Shown: in pieces, positions 25,321-36,060 of the stretch
Position numbering within the stretch: the first letter of the stretch is position 1
Layout: the number at the start of each line of letters is the position of its first letter
Assembly: GCA_003255065.1 (NCBI GenBank)
Contig: QAOA01001436.1
Span: 892,711 to 956,710, forward strand
Direction: 5' to 3'
DNA: 64,000 nucleotides
From: Cercis canadensis
Taxonomy: Eukaryota; Streptophyta; Magnoliopsida; Fabales; Fabaceae
The notes under the pieces: generated by a model
Seen by the model: the letters and a program-made list of their open reading frames with translations, nothing else
The model's database searches: none
What the model was told of the DNA's origin: nothing
Translations under genes and position numbers: made by a program

Positions 25321-26133
25321 ATGTACGGGCAGAGTAGCACCGAGTCCGATTTAGCCCTTTTGGAGTCCATTCGGCGGCACTTGCTGGGTGATTCCGAGGG
25401 TCGATTAATCAATTCGGGTAATGCTCCGTTTTATTGTCGGAGCTCCAGTTTCAGCAACTTGTACCCTTGCTTGAGTGATAATTGGGGCGAATTGCCACTC
25501 AAAGAGGATGATTCTGAGGACATGGTACTCTACGGTGTACTACGCGATGCTGTGAATGTTGGATGGATCCCATCCCTTGCTGCTGCTTCTCCAGATCCCG
25601 ATAGCTGCTCCTCCGGCTTGACAACGGTTACGGTTAAATCGGAGCCCGATGTATCGCCGGTGGTACATAGCCCTCCGGAGTGTGTGGTGGCTCCTTCTGT
25701 AATTAAGCAAGAGAAAACTGTACCCGCGGCTGCGCCGGCAAAGGGGAAGCACTACCGAGGCGTGCGGCAACGGCCGTGGGGGAAATTCGCGGCGGAGATC
25801 CGTGACCCGGCTAAAAATGGGGCAAGGGTTTGGCTCGGAACATTTGAAACAGCCGAAGACGCCGCGCTGGCTTACGATCGAGCCGCTTACAGGATGAGGG
25901 GTTCACGAGCTCTACTGAATTTCCCGCTCCGGGTTAACTCGGGTGAGCCTGACCCGGTGCGAGTGACTTCGAAGAGGTCTTCGCCGGAGCCTTCTTCTTC
26001 GTCATCAGAGAGTGGGTCACCCAAGACAAGGAAGAAGGTGGTGGGCTCAAGGGCTCAAGCCGGGTTGAAAACGGGACAAGTAGCAAGTCAAGTGGCATCG
26101 TGTACACATGGAGAACAGCTATTGGTTAGTTAA
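25321..26133 (+). CDS. AP2/ERF transcription factor, group IX, ERF1A/ERF2 type, 270 aa
   Basis: Single exon. The N-terminus [20 protein letters not shown] followed by LLGDSEG is typical of ERF1A/ERF2-type factors. An acidic region ([20 protein letters not shown]) precedes the DNA-binding domain and resembles their activation segment. The AP2 domain spans about residues 143-201: [53 protein letters not shown]. All GCC-box-contacting Arg and Trp positions look present. A Ser-rich stretch and a basic KTRKK cluster follow. Expected role: nuclear activator of ethylene/jasmonate defence genes through the GCC box. It is transcribed away from the ERF5/6-type gene 11 kb to the left. Class is clear; ERF1A against ERF2 is not resolvable by eye. 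Confidence 0.95.
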   Translation: MYGQSSTESDLALLESIRRHLLGDSEGRLINSGNAPFYCRSSSFSNLYPCLSDNWGELPLKEDDSEDMVLYGVLRDAVNVGWIPSLAAASPDPDSCSSGLTTVTVKSEPDVSPVVHSPPECVVAPSVIKQEKTVPAAAPAKGKHYRGVRQRPWGKFAAEIRDPAKNGARVWLGTFETAEDAALAYDRAAYRMRGSRALLNFPLRVNSGEPDPVRVTSKRSSPEPSSSSSESGSPKTRKKVVGSRAQAGLKTGQVASQVASCTHGEQLLVS

Positions 26134-28632
26134 TACGTAATGGTGACAGAGAATGCAATGCGAATGCGATTCTAAAATCCCCTTTTGTAATTATCTGAGA
26201 AGATGCGTATGGGAATTGGCTCGCTCGCTGCCATTTCCCAGCTAAACTCTCCATCCCAACAAATTTTGGATGCTTTTTACCGGAAAGAGGAATTGAGGCC
26301 ATGACTCGTGAGTTTATAGGAATACGAAAAAAAAAAAAAAAAAAAAAAAAAGAGAGATTGGGGTCTAGTTTGGCTTTGTGAATACAATATTTGTTATTTG
26401 TTTGTTCAATATTATCATAAATGGACAGCTTCAATTTGTTTTTGGACACCTTGTTACCCAACCAAATGGTTTAAAACTGTACTATTTTCATGCTTAATTG
26501 CGAAATGCCGGTTTTGATTAGTAAAGATAATATTTGCATGATTATTAAAACCCTAATGTGCCTATTCCTTTGACAATTAATAATTGGGGGTGGGTCAATG
26601 GATTAGTTTGATTTGTAGCTAATTTGTTTATATCAATTATGTTTACAAAATGATGTGAATAATATATGTTATTGAGAGAAAATCTAGGTTGGTAGGGATA
26701 CACTTTTTTAACAATTCAAGAGACACATAGTTTACAATTAAAGCATTTTTTATTTATTTAACGCAACAATCCGTGGGGCGTTCTACATTATCTGTGCATT
26801 TAATTAAGAATATGTGTGTCACTGTAAGGCAATTATAATTTAAGTTGATTTTATCTCACATTGTTACTCTCATCTCATTGTATGAAATGAGCAAATTTCC
26901 ATTTTGGTCGGGTCGGGCATTACTCCTGTGGCGGCCCAATATCTGGCCCAGAGTTTCCCTATAAAACTCACTATTTTGAGCAAATCTTATCCCAGTTACT
27001 AATTTAAGCATCGAAGTTTGAGTAGCTTACAAGTGCCCACCCAGTCTTAACTTACGTGCTTATCTTGTCAAGCTCTGGCGACAAGTGGTGTGTATTTTCA
27101 GTTTCAAAATCGCATGTTCTGCTTCTCCATCAACCAAATGAAAAGACAAATAGTTGAAATCGCTTTTGGCTCATTGGGAATCTTCTTTCTTAAGTGTAGA
27201 AAGTATATTCAAGGATTTTAGCCTTCTTTTCCTATGTAGTAATCTTCTTGTTGAATTTGATCTCAATTTGTAAGAAAATTGTTCTCTTTCCAATGGATTC
27301 CACTTTTTTTTTTAAAAAAAGAAAATGGAATTAATTTTTACAAAAGTAGGATAACGTATGAAAATGTGTATCATTCTAGACCTATTGGATTTGAACTTGA
27401 TAATGATCAATTTTTTGTTCCACAGTCCTACCTCCACCCTCAATTCCTAAATTGTACTATGATTTTTTAAGAAAAGAAAAATGCCTTGGTTGTATTCATT
27501 TTTAGTTATGGGCTAAGAGGAGTCCGTGTTGTGAATTGTGATGGTTGGATGTTCAAAGTTTCAAACTCAAACATGTAACTAGTAATTGTAGCAAACTGCT
27601 GGCGTTTGCTGAGGTTGACGTTAACCGCCAGAGCACAACACACGAGCACAATAGCCTCCAACGACATTACAAGACCGTGCAGAATCTAAAGCTTTGACTT
27701 TCAAACTTTGACCTTGACTTTTCCCATTCACACCAACGAAATTTCAACGATTCTTAAAGCACAAGGGAAAACAAAAATAAAATAATTGGAGAAGAAAGCT
27801 GTTGTAACACATGCGTCACCACTAGCTTAAAAGACCATAATAACCCTGGGGCTAAATAAGATCTGATATACATAAAGCTGATAAAATATGTCAAGTTCAA
27901 TAATTTAGCTCAAAAGAATGAGGGTTGGATTCTAAAAATCTTAGTTCAAATAAAACCGTGTCAATATGGCTTGACCTGAATTGGCTTGTGGCTCGTTTGT
28001 GTTTGGGCTGAGCCAACCTATTTTTTTTTCTTTTTTGGCTATATCACTAAATCATATTTCTAAGTATTATTTTGAAGTATGCACTACTATAATTTATTTA
28101 ATTACTTATAAATTTTTATTTTAAATTTATATTTACATGCACTTTTTTTAATACATATTTGATTCTTTATTTTAGTTTTATTCATTACTTTATGTATATT
28201 TTGTTTTTGTTTAAATATATTATTTAATAATATAGGTTTAAATAGTGAAAATCACTAAAGAAAAAAGTTTAAACCCTTATTAATTTTTAGCTTAATTACA
28301 AAAAAATAGTTAAAAAAATTCAAAAAAAAAAATGGACTGACCCATTTAGCCTTTGGCTCATGTAGGGCTAGGCTGAGCTAGCACTTTGCTGCTCGTGGCT
28401 CGAACCAAACTGGCCTGATTGCTAGTTCTAGACTCACTCAAAAACACTTTATGTACTAATAGAGTATTATACCACTAAATATAAATAAGTAATTTTATTA
28501 AATTTTATATGTGGATCCTATTAATTTTAAGAAAATTTACTGAAGTTTATCATTGTCAAGTTCACTCTCTTGCTCCTCACCCCTCTCTTATTCAGTGACT
28601 ATCCAAACTAATTTGACGACAAATCAAAGAAT
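26134..28632. other. Intergenic; possible old hAT MITE at about 27940-28445
   Basis: Begins with the 3' flank of the ERF gene and a 24-base A-run near 26330. Around 27980-28440 GGCTCGTTTGTGTTTGGGCT and, inverted, GGTTCGAGCCACGAGCAGC occur, resembling the GGCTCG subterminal repeats of hAT MITEs, but termini are too decayed to fix. No gene seen. Confidence 0.35.
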
Positions 28633-28640
28633 AATTAATG

Positions 28641-28733
28641 AAGTCATTAGGTGTAGTTTAATAGTAAATAATTTAGATAATATAGAGGAGATCATAGGTT
28701 CGAATCTCCTTGCTATCATGTAAAAAAAAAAAA
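28641..28733 (+). mobile_element. Short SINE with Pol III boxes, poly-A tail and 8-bp target duplication
   Basis: An A-box-like TAGTTTAATAGT is followed about 40 bases later by a near-canonical B box GGTTCGAATCTCC, then a short tail and an A-run. AATTAATG lies on both sides (28633-28640 and 28734-28741). At about 93 bp it is shorter than most plant SINEs, so it may be a truncated copy. Confidence 0.7.
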
Positions 28734-28741
28734 AATTAATG

Positions 28742-29856
28742 TATATTTCTTCTATCTCTCTCTCCCTCTCTTTATTTATTCAAGTGACTAGGAAAATATT
28801 TGACAATGCTATTTTCGTTTTCACACCCTGTGAGTTGTCTGCTACAATTACAATAACAATAATGAAAACACCATGGAAGGTTTTTCTTTCACGCAGCCTC
28901 CTCGTCTTCCATCTCCATGGTCTCTATCTAATACTAATAGAGCCTCCGTAGGACATGACCCACTTTCCAACATATGGACAAGGTGACCGTATGAAACAAT
29001 AAGCTACCAATTTGGAGAGATGAGATCACTCAGTTTCAAATGTTATATCATCATTTAATTAATTAATGCAACTTGGTTTCTAGGATTATATCATCACTTA
29101 ATTCTATGAGATTTCCAGGTATTTTTTTGTACCATCCAGCAATCAAGTCATTTCACTATTTACAAACTCTATAACAATTGCACATTGTACATTTTTTGTT
29201 TTGTTTTAATGGTAAAAGTATTTTCGAGTTAGTTTTTGTACATCGAGATTAAGTTCCTCGCTCAACAATCTTAAGGGCGCACCCCTCACATCGCCTTGGT
29301 GTATTTAGGAGAATTTAATTTTCTTGGGTGCTAGCCTCATAATTTAAACATTGATTAACTTAAATGAAATTGTTACATCTTTAGTATTAGACCAAATTCT
29401 TGGGGTTCATATTTTACAGTTCAAATTATGTAGGTTTCAGTTGATGATACTTTGATAGTTGTGTGATTTTTCATATGTAACTACGTTATAGATGCTTTGA
29501 AACAGTTGAAAGAATGATCATAATAGAATTTTAAGGTAAACCGATAATCAAAGTCATAAAGGTGTTGTAGAGGTTTAGGTTATGCCCTCGCCCTCTAAAA
29601 GACCAAATGATCAGTGGGTGTTTTTTTCTTATCGGGAAAGCTCATGCGCTCAACCAAATTCTAGACCCATGTTAAAGTTAAGGCCCGTGCGCTCAACCTA
29701 TTAAACTAGTTACAGCCCAATAATACTGGTTATTGGGATCCGTGGGCTTTCACAATGACCACCATTGACACTGGCTTCTCAGGCCTTTTTAAGTTAAGAG
29801 ATACCCAAAGTTAATGTATTTGGCATAAGCAGGTATGGCCATCCAGTTCCTATCTT
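28742..29856. other. Intergenic
   Basis: No gene or bounded element recognised. The open frame 28739-28951 is CT-rich at its start and not protein-like. Confidence 0.4.
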
Positions 29857-29864
29857 ATTCTCAG

Positions 29865-30982
29865 CTTAGTTGCACGGGGACGTCGTTTCTAGGGGCATAT
29901 CCCTTTTGGGGACGTCTCCGAAACGCATACTAAGGCTCCAAAACTCACAAATTTTCATTTTTTTAAAAAGTTAATTTCTACGTTTCGAGATGCTCAGAAA
30001 CACTCCGATTTGTCAAAGAAACGCTCCCAAAATGTCGAGTTGGCTGTGGTGAGAGGAAACGATGTCGTTTTCAACTGTCAAATCCCGATCATTGCTAAAC
30101 GTTGTCGTTTTGGAAGGAGGTAGAAATCACGAATGCTGGAAACGGTGTCGTTTGGAAGGATCGGGAATTGAAACCCAAGGATACGGCGTTGTTTTGAAGG
30201 TGCCAGGATTTGAATATATTGGATATGGCGCGGTTTTGAAAGAGGCAGAAATGGGAGAACTTAATGGTACGACGCCGTTTTTTGAATCCTTTTCCCCTCA
30301 AAATTGCCTTCTTCCTTTTCGAAATCAAATTACCCATTTTTTCAGTAAACAACCACAAAGAGTAGCGACTGTAGAAGCAAATTTCCTCTTAGTAATACTA
30401 GTTAATACTTAATACTAGTTAATTGTTATTTATTTGTTAAGAATTAATGATTGATATTTTTTAATGTTTGAGAATTTTNGGAAGGAGGTAGAAATCACGA
30501 ATGCTGGAAACAGTGTCGTTTGGAAGGATCGGGAATTGAAACCCAAGGATACGGCGTTGTTTTGAAGGTGCCAGGATTTGAATATGTTGGATATGGCGCG
30601 GTTTTGAAAGAGGCAGAAATGGGAGAACTTAATGGTACGATGCCGTTTTTTGAATCCTTTTCCCCTCAAAATTGCCTTCTTCCTTTTCGAAATCAAATTA
30701 CCCATTTTTTCAGTAAACAACCACAAAGAGTAGCGACTGTAGAAGCAAATTTCCTCTTAGTAATACTAGTTAATACTTAATACTAGTTAATTGTTATTTA
30801 TTTGTTAAGAATTAATGATTGATATTTTTTAATGTTTGAGAATTTTGACATTGTTCATTTTATTTGATATATATATATATATACAAGTGGCGTCCCATAC
30901 CCTATATTTTAAAAAATCGTCATACTCGTGTTTCATACCCGTACTGGGGTATGAAACGCGTACCTATTCCCGTGTAACATAG
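29865..30982. mobile_element. hAT-like non-autonomous element with an internal duplicated segment
   Basis: Inverted ends CTTAGTTGCACGGGG (left) and CTATGTTACACGGGA (right, minus strand), flanked by ATTCTCAG (29857-29864) and ATTCTCAA (30983-30990), a 7-of-8 target duplication. Inside, 30112-30478 is repeated at 30480-30846 around an N at 30479, almost identical, so the true element is probably about 750 bp. Variants of CGGTGTCGTTTTG recur many times. Overlapping open frames on both strands (30062-30412, 30520-30780 and their complements) mirror this repeat and are not called as genes. Confidence 0.65.
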
Positions 30983-32587
30983 ATTCTCAATAAACAAATG
31001 AGTATTTATTCATTACCAAAAAAAACAAATGGATATCTATTTATTGTATAAATAGGCTTAAAATTTTCAACGTCTAGGTTAGGCTTAATTTAATCACCGG
31101 ATTAGAGATTTGTTGTATTTAATATCCCCATTTTCCGGTTTTTGGTGGACCAGTTAGTCAGAATCAGAAAAGTTGACCGCCATTTGGATACTTTTAGCTT
31201 TCAGGTGAAATGTTCAACACTTCAACTCATCGTAGTCTCGTACATGTCCTTTTCTACATTGATTGAATTGACAAAGCACATCTACTAAAATACCTGAAAC
31301 AATGATTTTTTTCTTTCTATATTATCTCTAAAAGAAATTATAAGATTTCTTATACGGAACAGAGAGCTCAGTTTGACTTGTCTATCGCTGCATTAAGCAC
31401 ATGTGTTGAATTTTCTCAGTGGTTTTATCTTCTTCACCATCTTTGAATTTTCTACCTTTACCTTGATTTAACGCTTTTGGCACTAATTAACAATCAACCA
31501 GACAATTAAGAGGGTTTTAGATGTAAACCAATTCGCAAACTTGAAGATTAGCATTCTCCAAGTCCATGATGGCAGTTCCCAAGCTTTTCTTGCTCGCCCT
31601 TGTCTTTATTCCAGTTAAGTTTACTTTCGGAAATGTCAATCTCAGTTCAACACTCTCCACCAACGACAAAGATCCTCTCTGGGTTTCATCTTCTGGTGAA
31701 TTCGCTTTTGGGTTTCGCCAAATCAACAACATCACAAACCTCTTCTTACTTGCAACCTGGTACAACAGAATACCCGACAAGACCATCGTCTGGAATGCAA
31801 ACGCCGACAAGCCAGCACCAACAGGATCTGAGGTTCAGCTCACTTCAGGAGGTCTCACATTAACAACTCCTAACAGAGAAGCTATTTGGACCACGGAACC
31901 CAACGGCATCGTTTCTTACGGAGCTATGCTTGACACTGGCAACTTCGTCCTAGCAAACCGTAATTCTACTTATGTCTGGGAAAGTTTCAAGAACCCCAGA
32001 CACATTGTTACCCACCCAATACTTGGAACTAGATAACAAGCTATCTTCAAGATTAGCAGAGACCAATTATACAAATGGAAGATTTGAGCTTTATTTTGAT
32101 AATGGTAATCTCTTGCTAAGTCCCATTGCCTGGCCAATCCAAAATCGTTACCATTTTTATTATACCACTAATGCTTCTAATTCCGCTTCAAGATTAATGT
32201 TTGATCAATCAGCTGTTGCTTATATAGAGAATACGAATGGAAGCACAATCCAACTTAACAAATGGAACAGAAACTCTGCTCTCGATCCTAATGCTTACTA
32301 CTACAGAGCAACACTTGACTTTAATGGAGTTTTCACGCTTTACGCTCATCCAAGGGGCTCCAATGGCGATCAAGTCTGGTCTATTGTGAGGTATGTTCCT
32401 GAAAACATTTGCGTTGCAATATTCAATGATATGGGTAGTGGTTGTTGTGGGTTCAATAGCTACTGCTCCATGGAAAATCAGAGGCCTACTTGCAGATGCC
32501 CATATGGGTATTCGCTCATAGACCCAAATAATCAATTTGGTGGTTGCCAACCAAATTTCACCCTTGGATGTGGAGCCGATGTTGATG

Positions 32588-34642
32588 ATGACCCTCAAGA
32601 GTTGTATGGATTTACTGTTCTGAGGGACGTGAATTGGCCTTTGGGAGATTATGAAAAGCTGCAACCTTATACACAAGTAATATAATGATGAGTAGAGTAT
32701 TGTTCCCACGAGGATTAAGGCTAGCAACTAACAATTTCACCAATAAAAATTCTATTTTGAAAGATCAATGGTTTGAGAATGGTTGATTAACTAAAGCTAG
32801 AAAATAAAGCAAGAACAATTTAATAACAATTAAACTAAGAAATTAACAATGAACAAAAGAAGGTTAGGAGTTGATTTCACTTAAATTTGACTCCGGTTAT
32901 TTCTTAGACAAAATAACCTTTGAATTACTGAAGAATAAGTTATTCTAAATACAAATTCTTTGTTGTTGGCCAATTTCCCTAATTTGATTGAACCTAATCC
33001 CTTGGAGAAACAATCCTACCTATCTCAATTAATTGCCTAATTCCTTAGTACAATAAACTTGTCTAGGTGATTAACCTCTAGAAAATTAATTCAAGACCAT
33101 ATAAACTAAGTTATCTATTCCTAGATTAACTTGATATATGGTAGAGATTACAAGAGCATACCCATATCTTACTATCCCTAGCATCAACATGAGCCAATAA
33201 ATCATTCAAATGATGGCCAAACATTCAAAAGCATTAAGAACGGTAAAATCTACTCCAACAAATAGATTTGCATCAAAATAACATTATTCAACAACAAAGC
33301 TTCATCAAAATTCGAGCTACATCAATCCCCTAACTAAGAGAGTGTAGCTACACATATTTAAACCAGAAAAATAGAGAAATAACAAAGAAATAGAGTCAAG
33401 ATGGAATCAGAAAAACTCATTCTCATGAATTCTTTCAAAGGGTTGATCTTCTATCTTGCTTTTCTTCAATCCCTTCGGTTTGGGCTGCCGCCTCTGGCTC
33501 TGAATTGTGCCTCTTGATGTCCAAAAGATGGAGCTCTCTTCTTTCCCCTCTTAGATGCATATAAATACAATTCTAAATCTAGGGTTTCACCTTCAGAAGC
33601 TCGAACACGGCCTAGACACGGCTGTGTTCACTTATGGTGGCTGGGCGTGTCACTTGAATGCTCTCTGGACCTCGAACACGACCTAAAACATGGCCGTGTT
33701 CACTTAAGATGGCCGAGCGTGTTCTTAAGATGCTCTCTGGACTGCCAACATGGCCTGAAACACGGCCGTGTTGCATCTTCATTCTGGCCGTGTTCATTAA
33801 TGAGCTGAGATAAGCATTTTGGAGCTACAACACGGGCATGGACACGGCCGTGTCCCCTGTATAGACTTCAATTGCTTTTAATTCCTCTACCTCTTAGGAT
33901 TAATTAGCCACCAAAATCACTTAATTTGGACTTAAGATGAGTAAGTTATGCCTAAATCTCTTCATAAANGGCTGTGTTCACTTAAGATGGCCGAGCGTGT
34001 TCTTAAGATGCTCTCTGGACTGCCAACATGGCCTGAAACACGGCCGTGTTGCATCTTCATTCTAGCTGTGTTCATTAATGAGCTGAGATAAGCATTTTGG
34101 AGCTACAACACGGGCATGGACACGGCCGTGTCCCCTGTATAGACTTCAATTGCTTTTAATTCCTCTACCTCTTAGGATTAATTAGCCACCAAAATCACTT
34201 AATTTGGACTTAAGATGAGTAAGTTATGCCTAAATCTCTTCATAAAGGTCCAGACCTGATTCCAGGATATCGGTTCTGATTTCTGGGTTAAATTTGACCC
34301 ACTGAATGTCCGAATTAACCTTGGAGGTCTGAATAAAAGTTGTAGATAATTCTCTTAGCTTTCTTACAAGGTAAAATTCACAATTTTTAGACATCCAAAA
34401 CTAAAAATATACCCAAAATACAGAAACAATATCAAAAACCTGATAACACAAATATTGGGGTTAAGTACCATGTTTAAAGCAAATTGTGCTCAAATCTAAG
34501 TAAGAATCCATTGATAAAACATGGAACTTAACGACATAAAAAGCACATATCAATGACCCTCAAGAGTTGTATGGATTTACTGTTCTGAGGGACGTGAATT
34601 GGCCTTTGGGAGATTATGAAAAGCTGCAACCTTATACTCAAG
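32588..34642 (+). repeat. 90-bp exon segment duplicated on both sides of the insertion
   Basis: 32588-32677 and 34553-34642 are almost identical (ATGACCCTCAAGAGTTGTAT to CCTTATA[C/T][A/T]CAAG); I see two adjacent differences, at 32671-32673. The segment codes for part of the lectin kinase (ELYGFTVLRDVNWPLGDYEK). It is far longer than any transposon target duplication. Confidence 0.9.
32678..34552. mobile_element. LTR-like (LARD or solo-LTR) insertion, 1.9 kb, non-coding
   Basis: It lies in the lectin kinase exon. The start TGATGAGTAGAGTATTGTTC CCACGAGG is a motif I associate with plant LTR ends, and it ends in CACATATCA, so TG...CA termini are possible. The middle has several copies of the palindrome ACACGGCCGTGT and relatives, also seen in plant Gypsy-type LTRs. 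No protein coding capacity, primer-binding site or polypurine tract was identified. 33686-33968 is repeated from 33970 around an N at 33969 (about 284 bp), so the real element may be about 1.6 kb. Confidence 0.55.
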
Positions 34643-36060
34643 AAGATGACTGCCGAAAGTCTTGCTTGTATGATTGTTTGTGTGCTGTTGCCATTTTTGA
34701 CAATCAAACTTGTTGGAAAAAGAAACTACCTCTTGCTAATGGAAGAGCAGAAAGTGGGGGTCAATTGCTCCTAATCAAAACAAGACTTCGTCCTCTAGGT
34801 AACCTTGATCCTAGTGAAAAAAACAAAGATCCAGATAAGCCAATTCTTTTAGGGTCACTTATTGGCTCTCTTGTCGTTAATACTGTACTCTTAGCCTCGG
34901 TTGTTTTGGTTATTCTCTTAAAGCCAAAAAAGATTGTCCAAGCTTCAAGTCTTCTTGACACAAATTTGCATTCTTTTACTTACGAAGCATTGAAAGAAGC
35001 AACACAAGGGTTCAGTGAAGAAGTAGGCAGGGGTTCCTTTGGCATTGTCTATAAGGGCACTCTAAAATCAGGGTCTAATAGTGTGGTTGCAGTCAAGAAG
35101 TTGGATAGGTTGGCTCAAGAATGAGAAAAGGAATTTAAGACTGAGTTGAGTGCCATTGGCAAAACATGCCACAAAAATCTGGTTCGCTTGATTGGATTCT
35201 GTGACGAGGGAGTTCATAGACTTCTTGTCTATGAGTTCATGAGCAATGGTACTCTGGCCGACATCCTCTTTGGACAAGCCAAACCCATTTGGAATCTTAG
35301 ACTTAGAATTGCTTTGGGAATTGCAAGAGGGCTAGCGTACTTACACGAAGAGTGTGACACTTCCATCATTCATTGTGATATAAAACCTCAAAATATACTT
35401 ATAGATGAGCATTTCACTGCGAAGATCTCTGACTTTGGGTTGGCCAAGTTGTTATTGTCTGATCAAAGCAGAACCAACACCATGATCAGAGGAACTCGAG
35501 GATATGTTGCTCCTGAATGGTTCAAGAGTGTGCCTGTGACAGCTAAAGTTGATGTTTATAGCTTTGGGGTCATGTTGTTAGAAATCATTTGCTGCAGAAG
35601 AAGTGTGCTTATGGAGTCAATGGAGGAAGAGAAAGCCACATTAACAGATTGGGCTAATGATTGCTACATGAGAGGGAGAATAGATGCTTTGGTGGAGAAG
35701 GATAGGGAAGCGATGGCTGACAAAGACAGGCTTCAGAAATGGGTGATGATAGCAATTTGGTGCATTCAAGAGCATCAAGAAATGCGACCTTCAATGAAGA
35801 CGGTCATGCAAATGTTAGAAGGCCTTGTTGAAGTTCCAAATCCACCACCACCTTCTTCCTTCACCTCAACCTGATTGTCATAATCAACCAGGAGAAAATG
35901 GGAGAAAAGGGGTTCTCCTGCATTAGTTTCTATTGAAATTCTGTATTCTTTCTTTATATGAACAAACTTCCTAATCGTATGTAACTAAAAATTACCATAT
36001 TGGGTTCAATCTGATTTTCAGCCTTTTATGTTATTGTAGCAATGTCATTCAGGATGTAGC

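Larger units (their letters stand above)
31566..35874 (+). pseudogene. G-type lectin receptor-like kinase pseudogene 1 (LECRK3/RLK1 type)
   Basis: Modules in order: signal peptide (MMAVPKLFLLALVFIPVKF), B-lectin domain (WVSSSGEFAFGFRQI, KTIVWNANADKPAP), EGF-like Cys block (CGFNSYCSMENQRPTCRCP), PAN-like Cys block, a membrane segment near 34850-34920 (LLGSLIGSLVVNTVLLASVV), then a Ser/Thr kinase with [29 protein letters not shown] (Cys before Asp, a non-RD kinase), DFG and APEW. Three lesions break it: a 2-base loss near 31997 (compare the second copy) shifts frame; a 1.9-kb insertion with a 90-bp exon duplication interrupts the gene after the EGF block; and CGA to TGA at 35122-35124 stops translation in the kinase N-lobe. 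Intact family members are single-exon membrane receptors of about 800 residues. A functional allele elsewhere is possible. Confidence 0.9.

Noticed and set aside
30062-30780. Duplicated open frames of about 90-116 residues on both strands
   Set aside because: They follow the duplicated segment inside a transposon-like element; both strands are equally open and no motif is known.
32678-34552. Insertion as a classic LTR element with TG...CA ends and target duplication
   Set aside because: TG and CA can be placed at the ends, but the bases outside do not give a matching 5-bp duplication. I keep it only as LTR-like.
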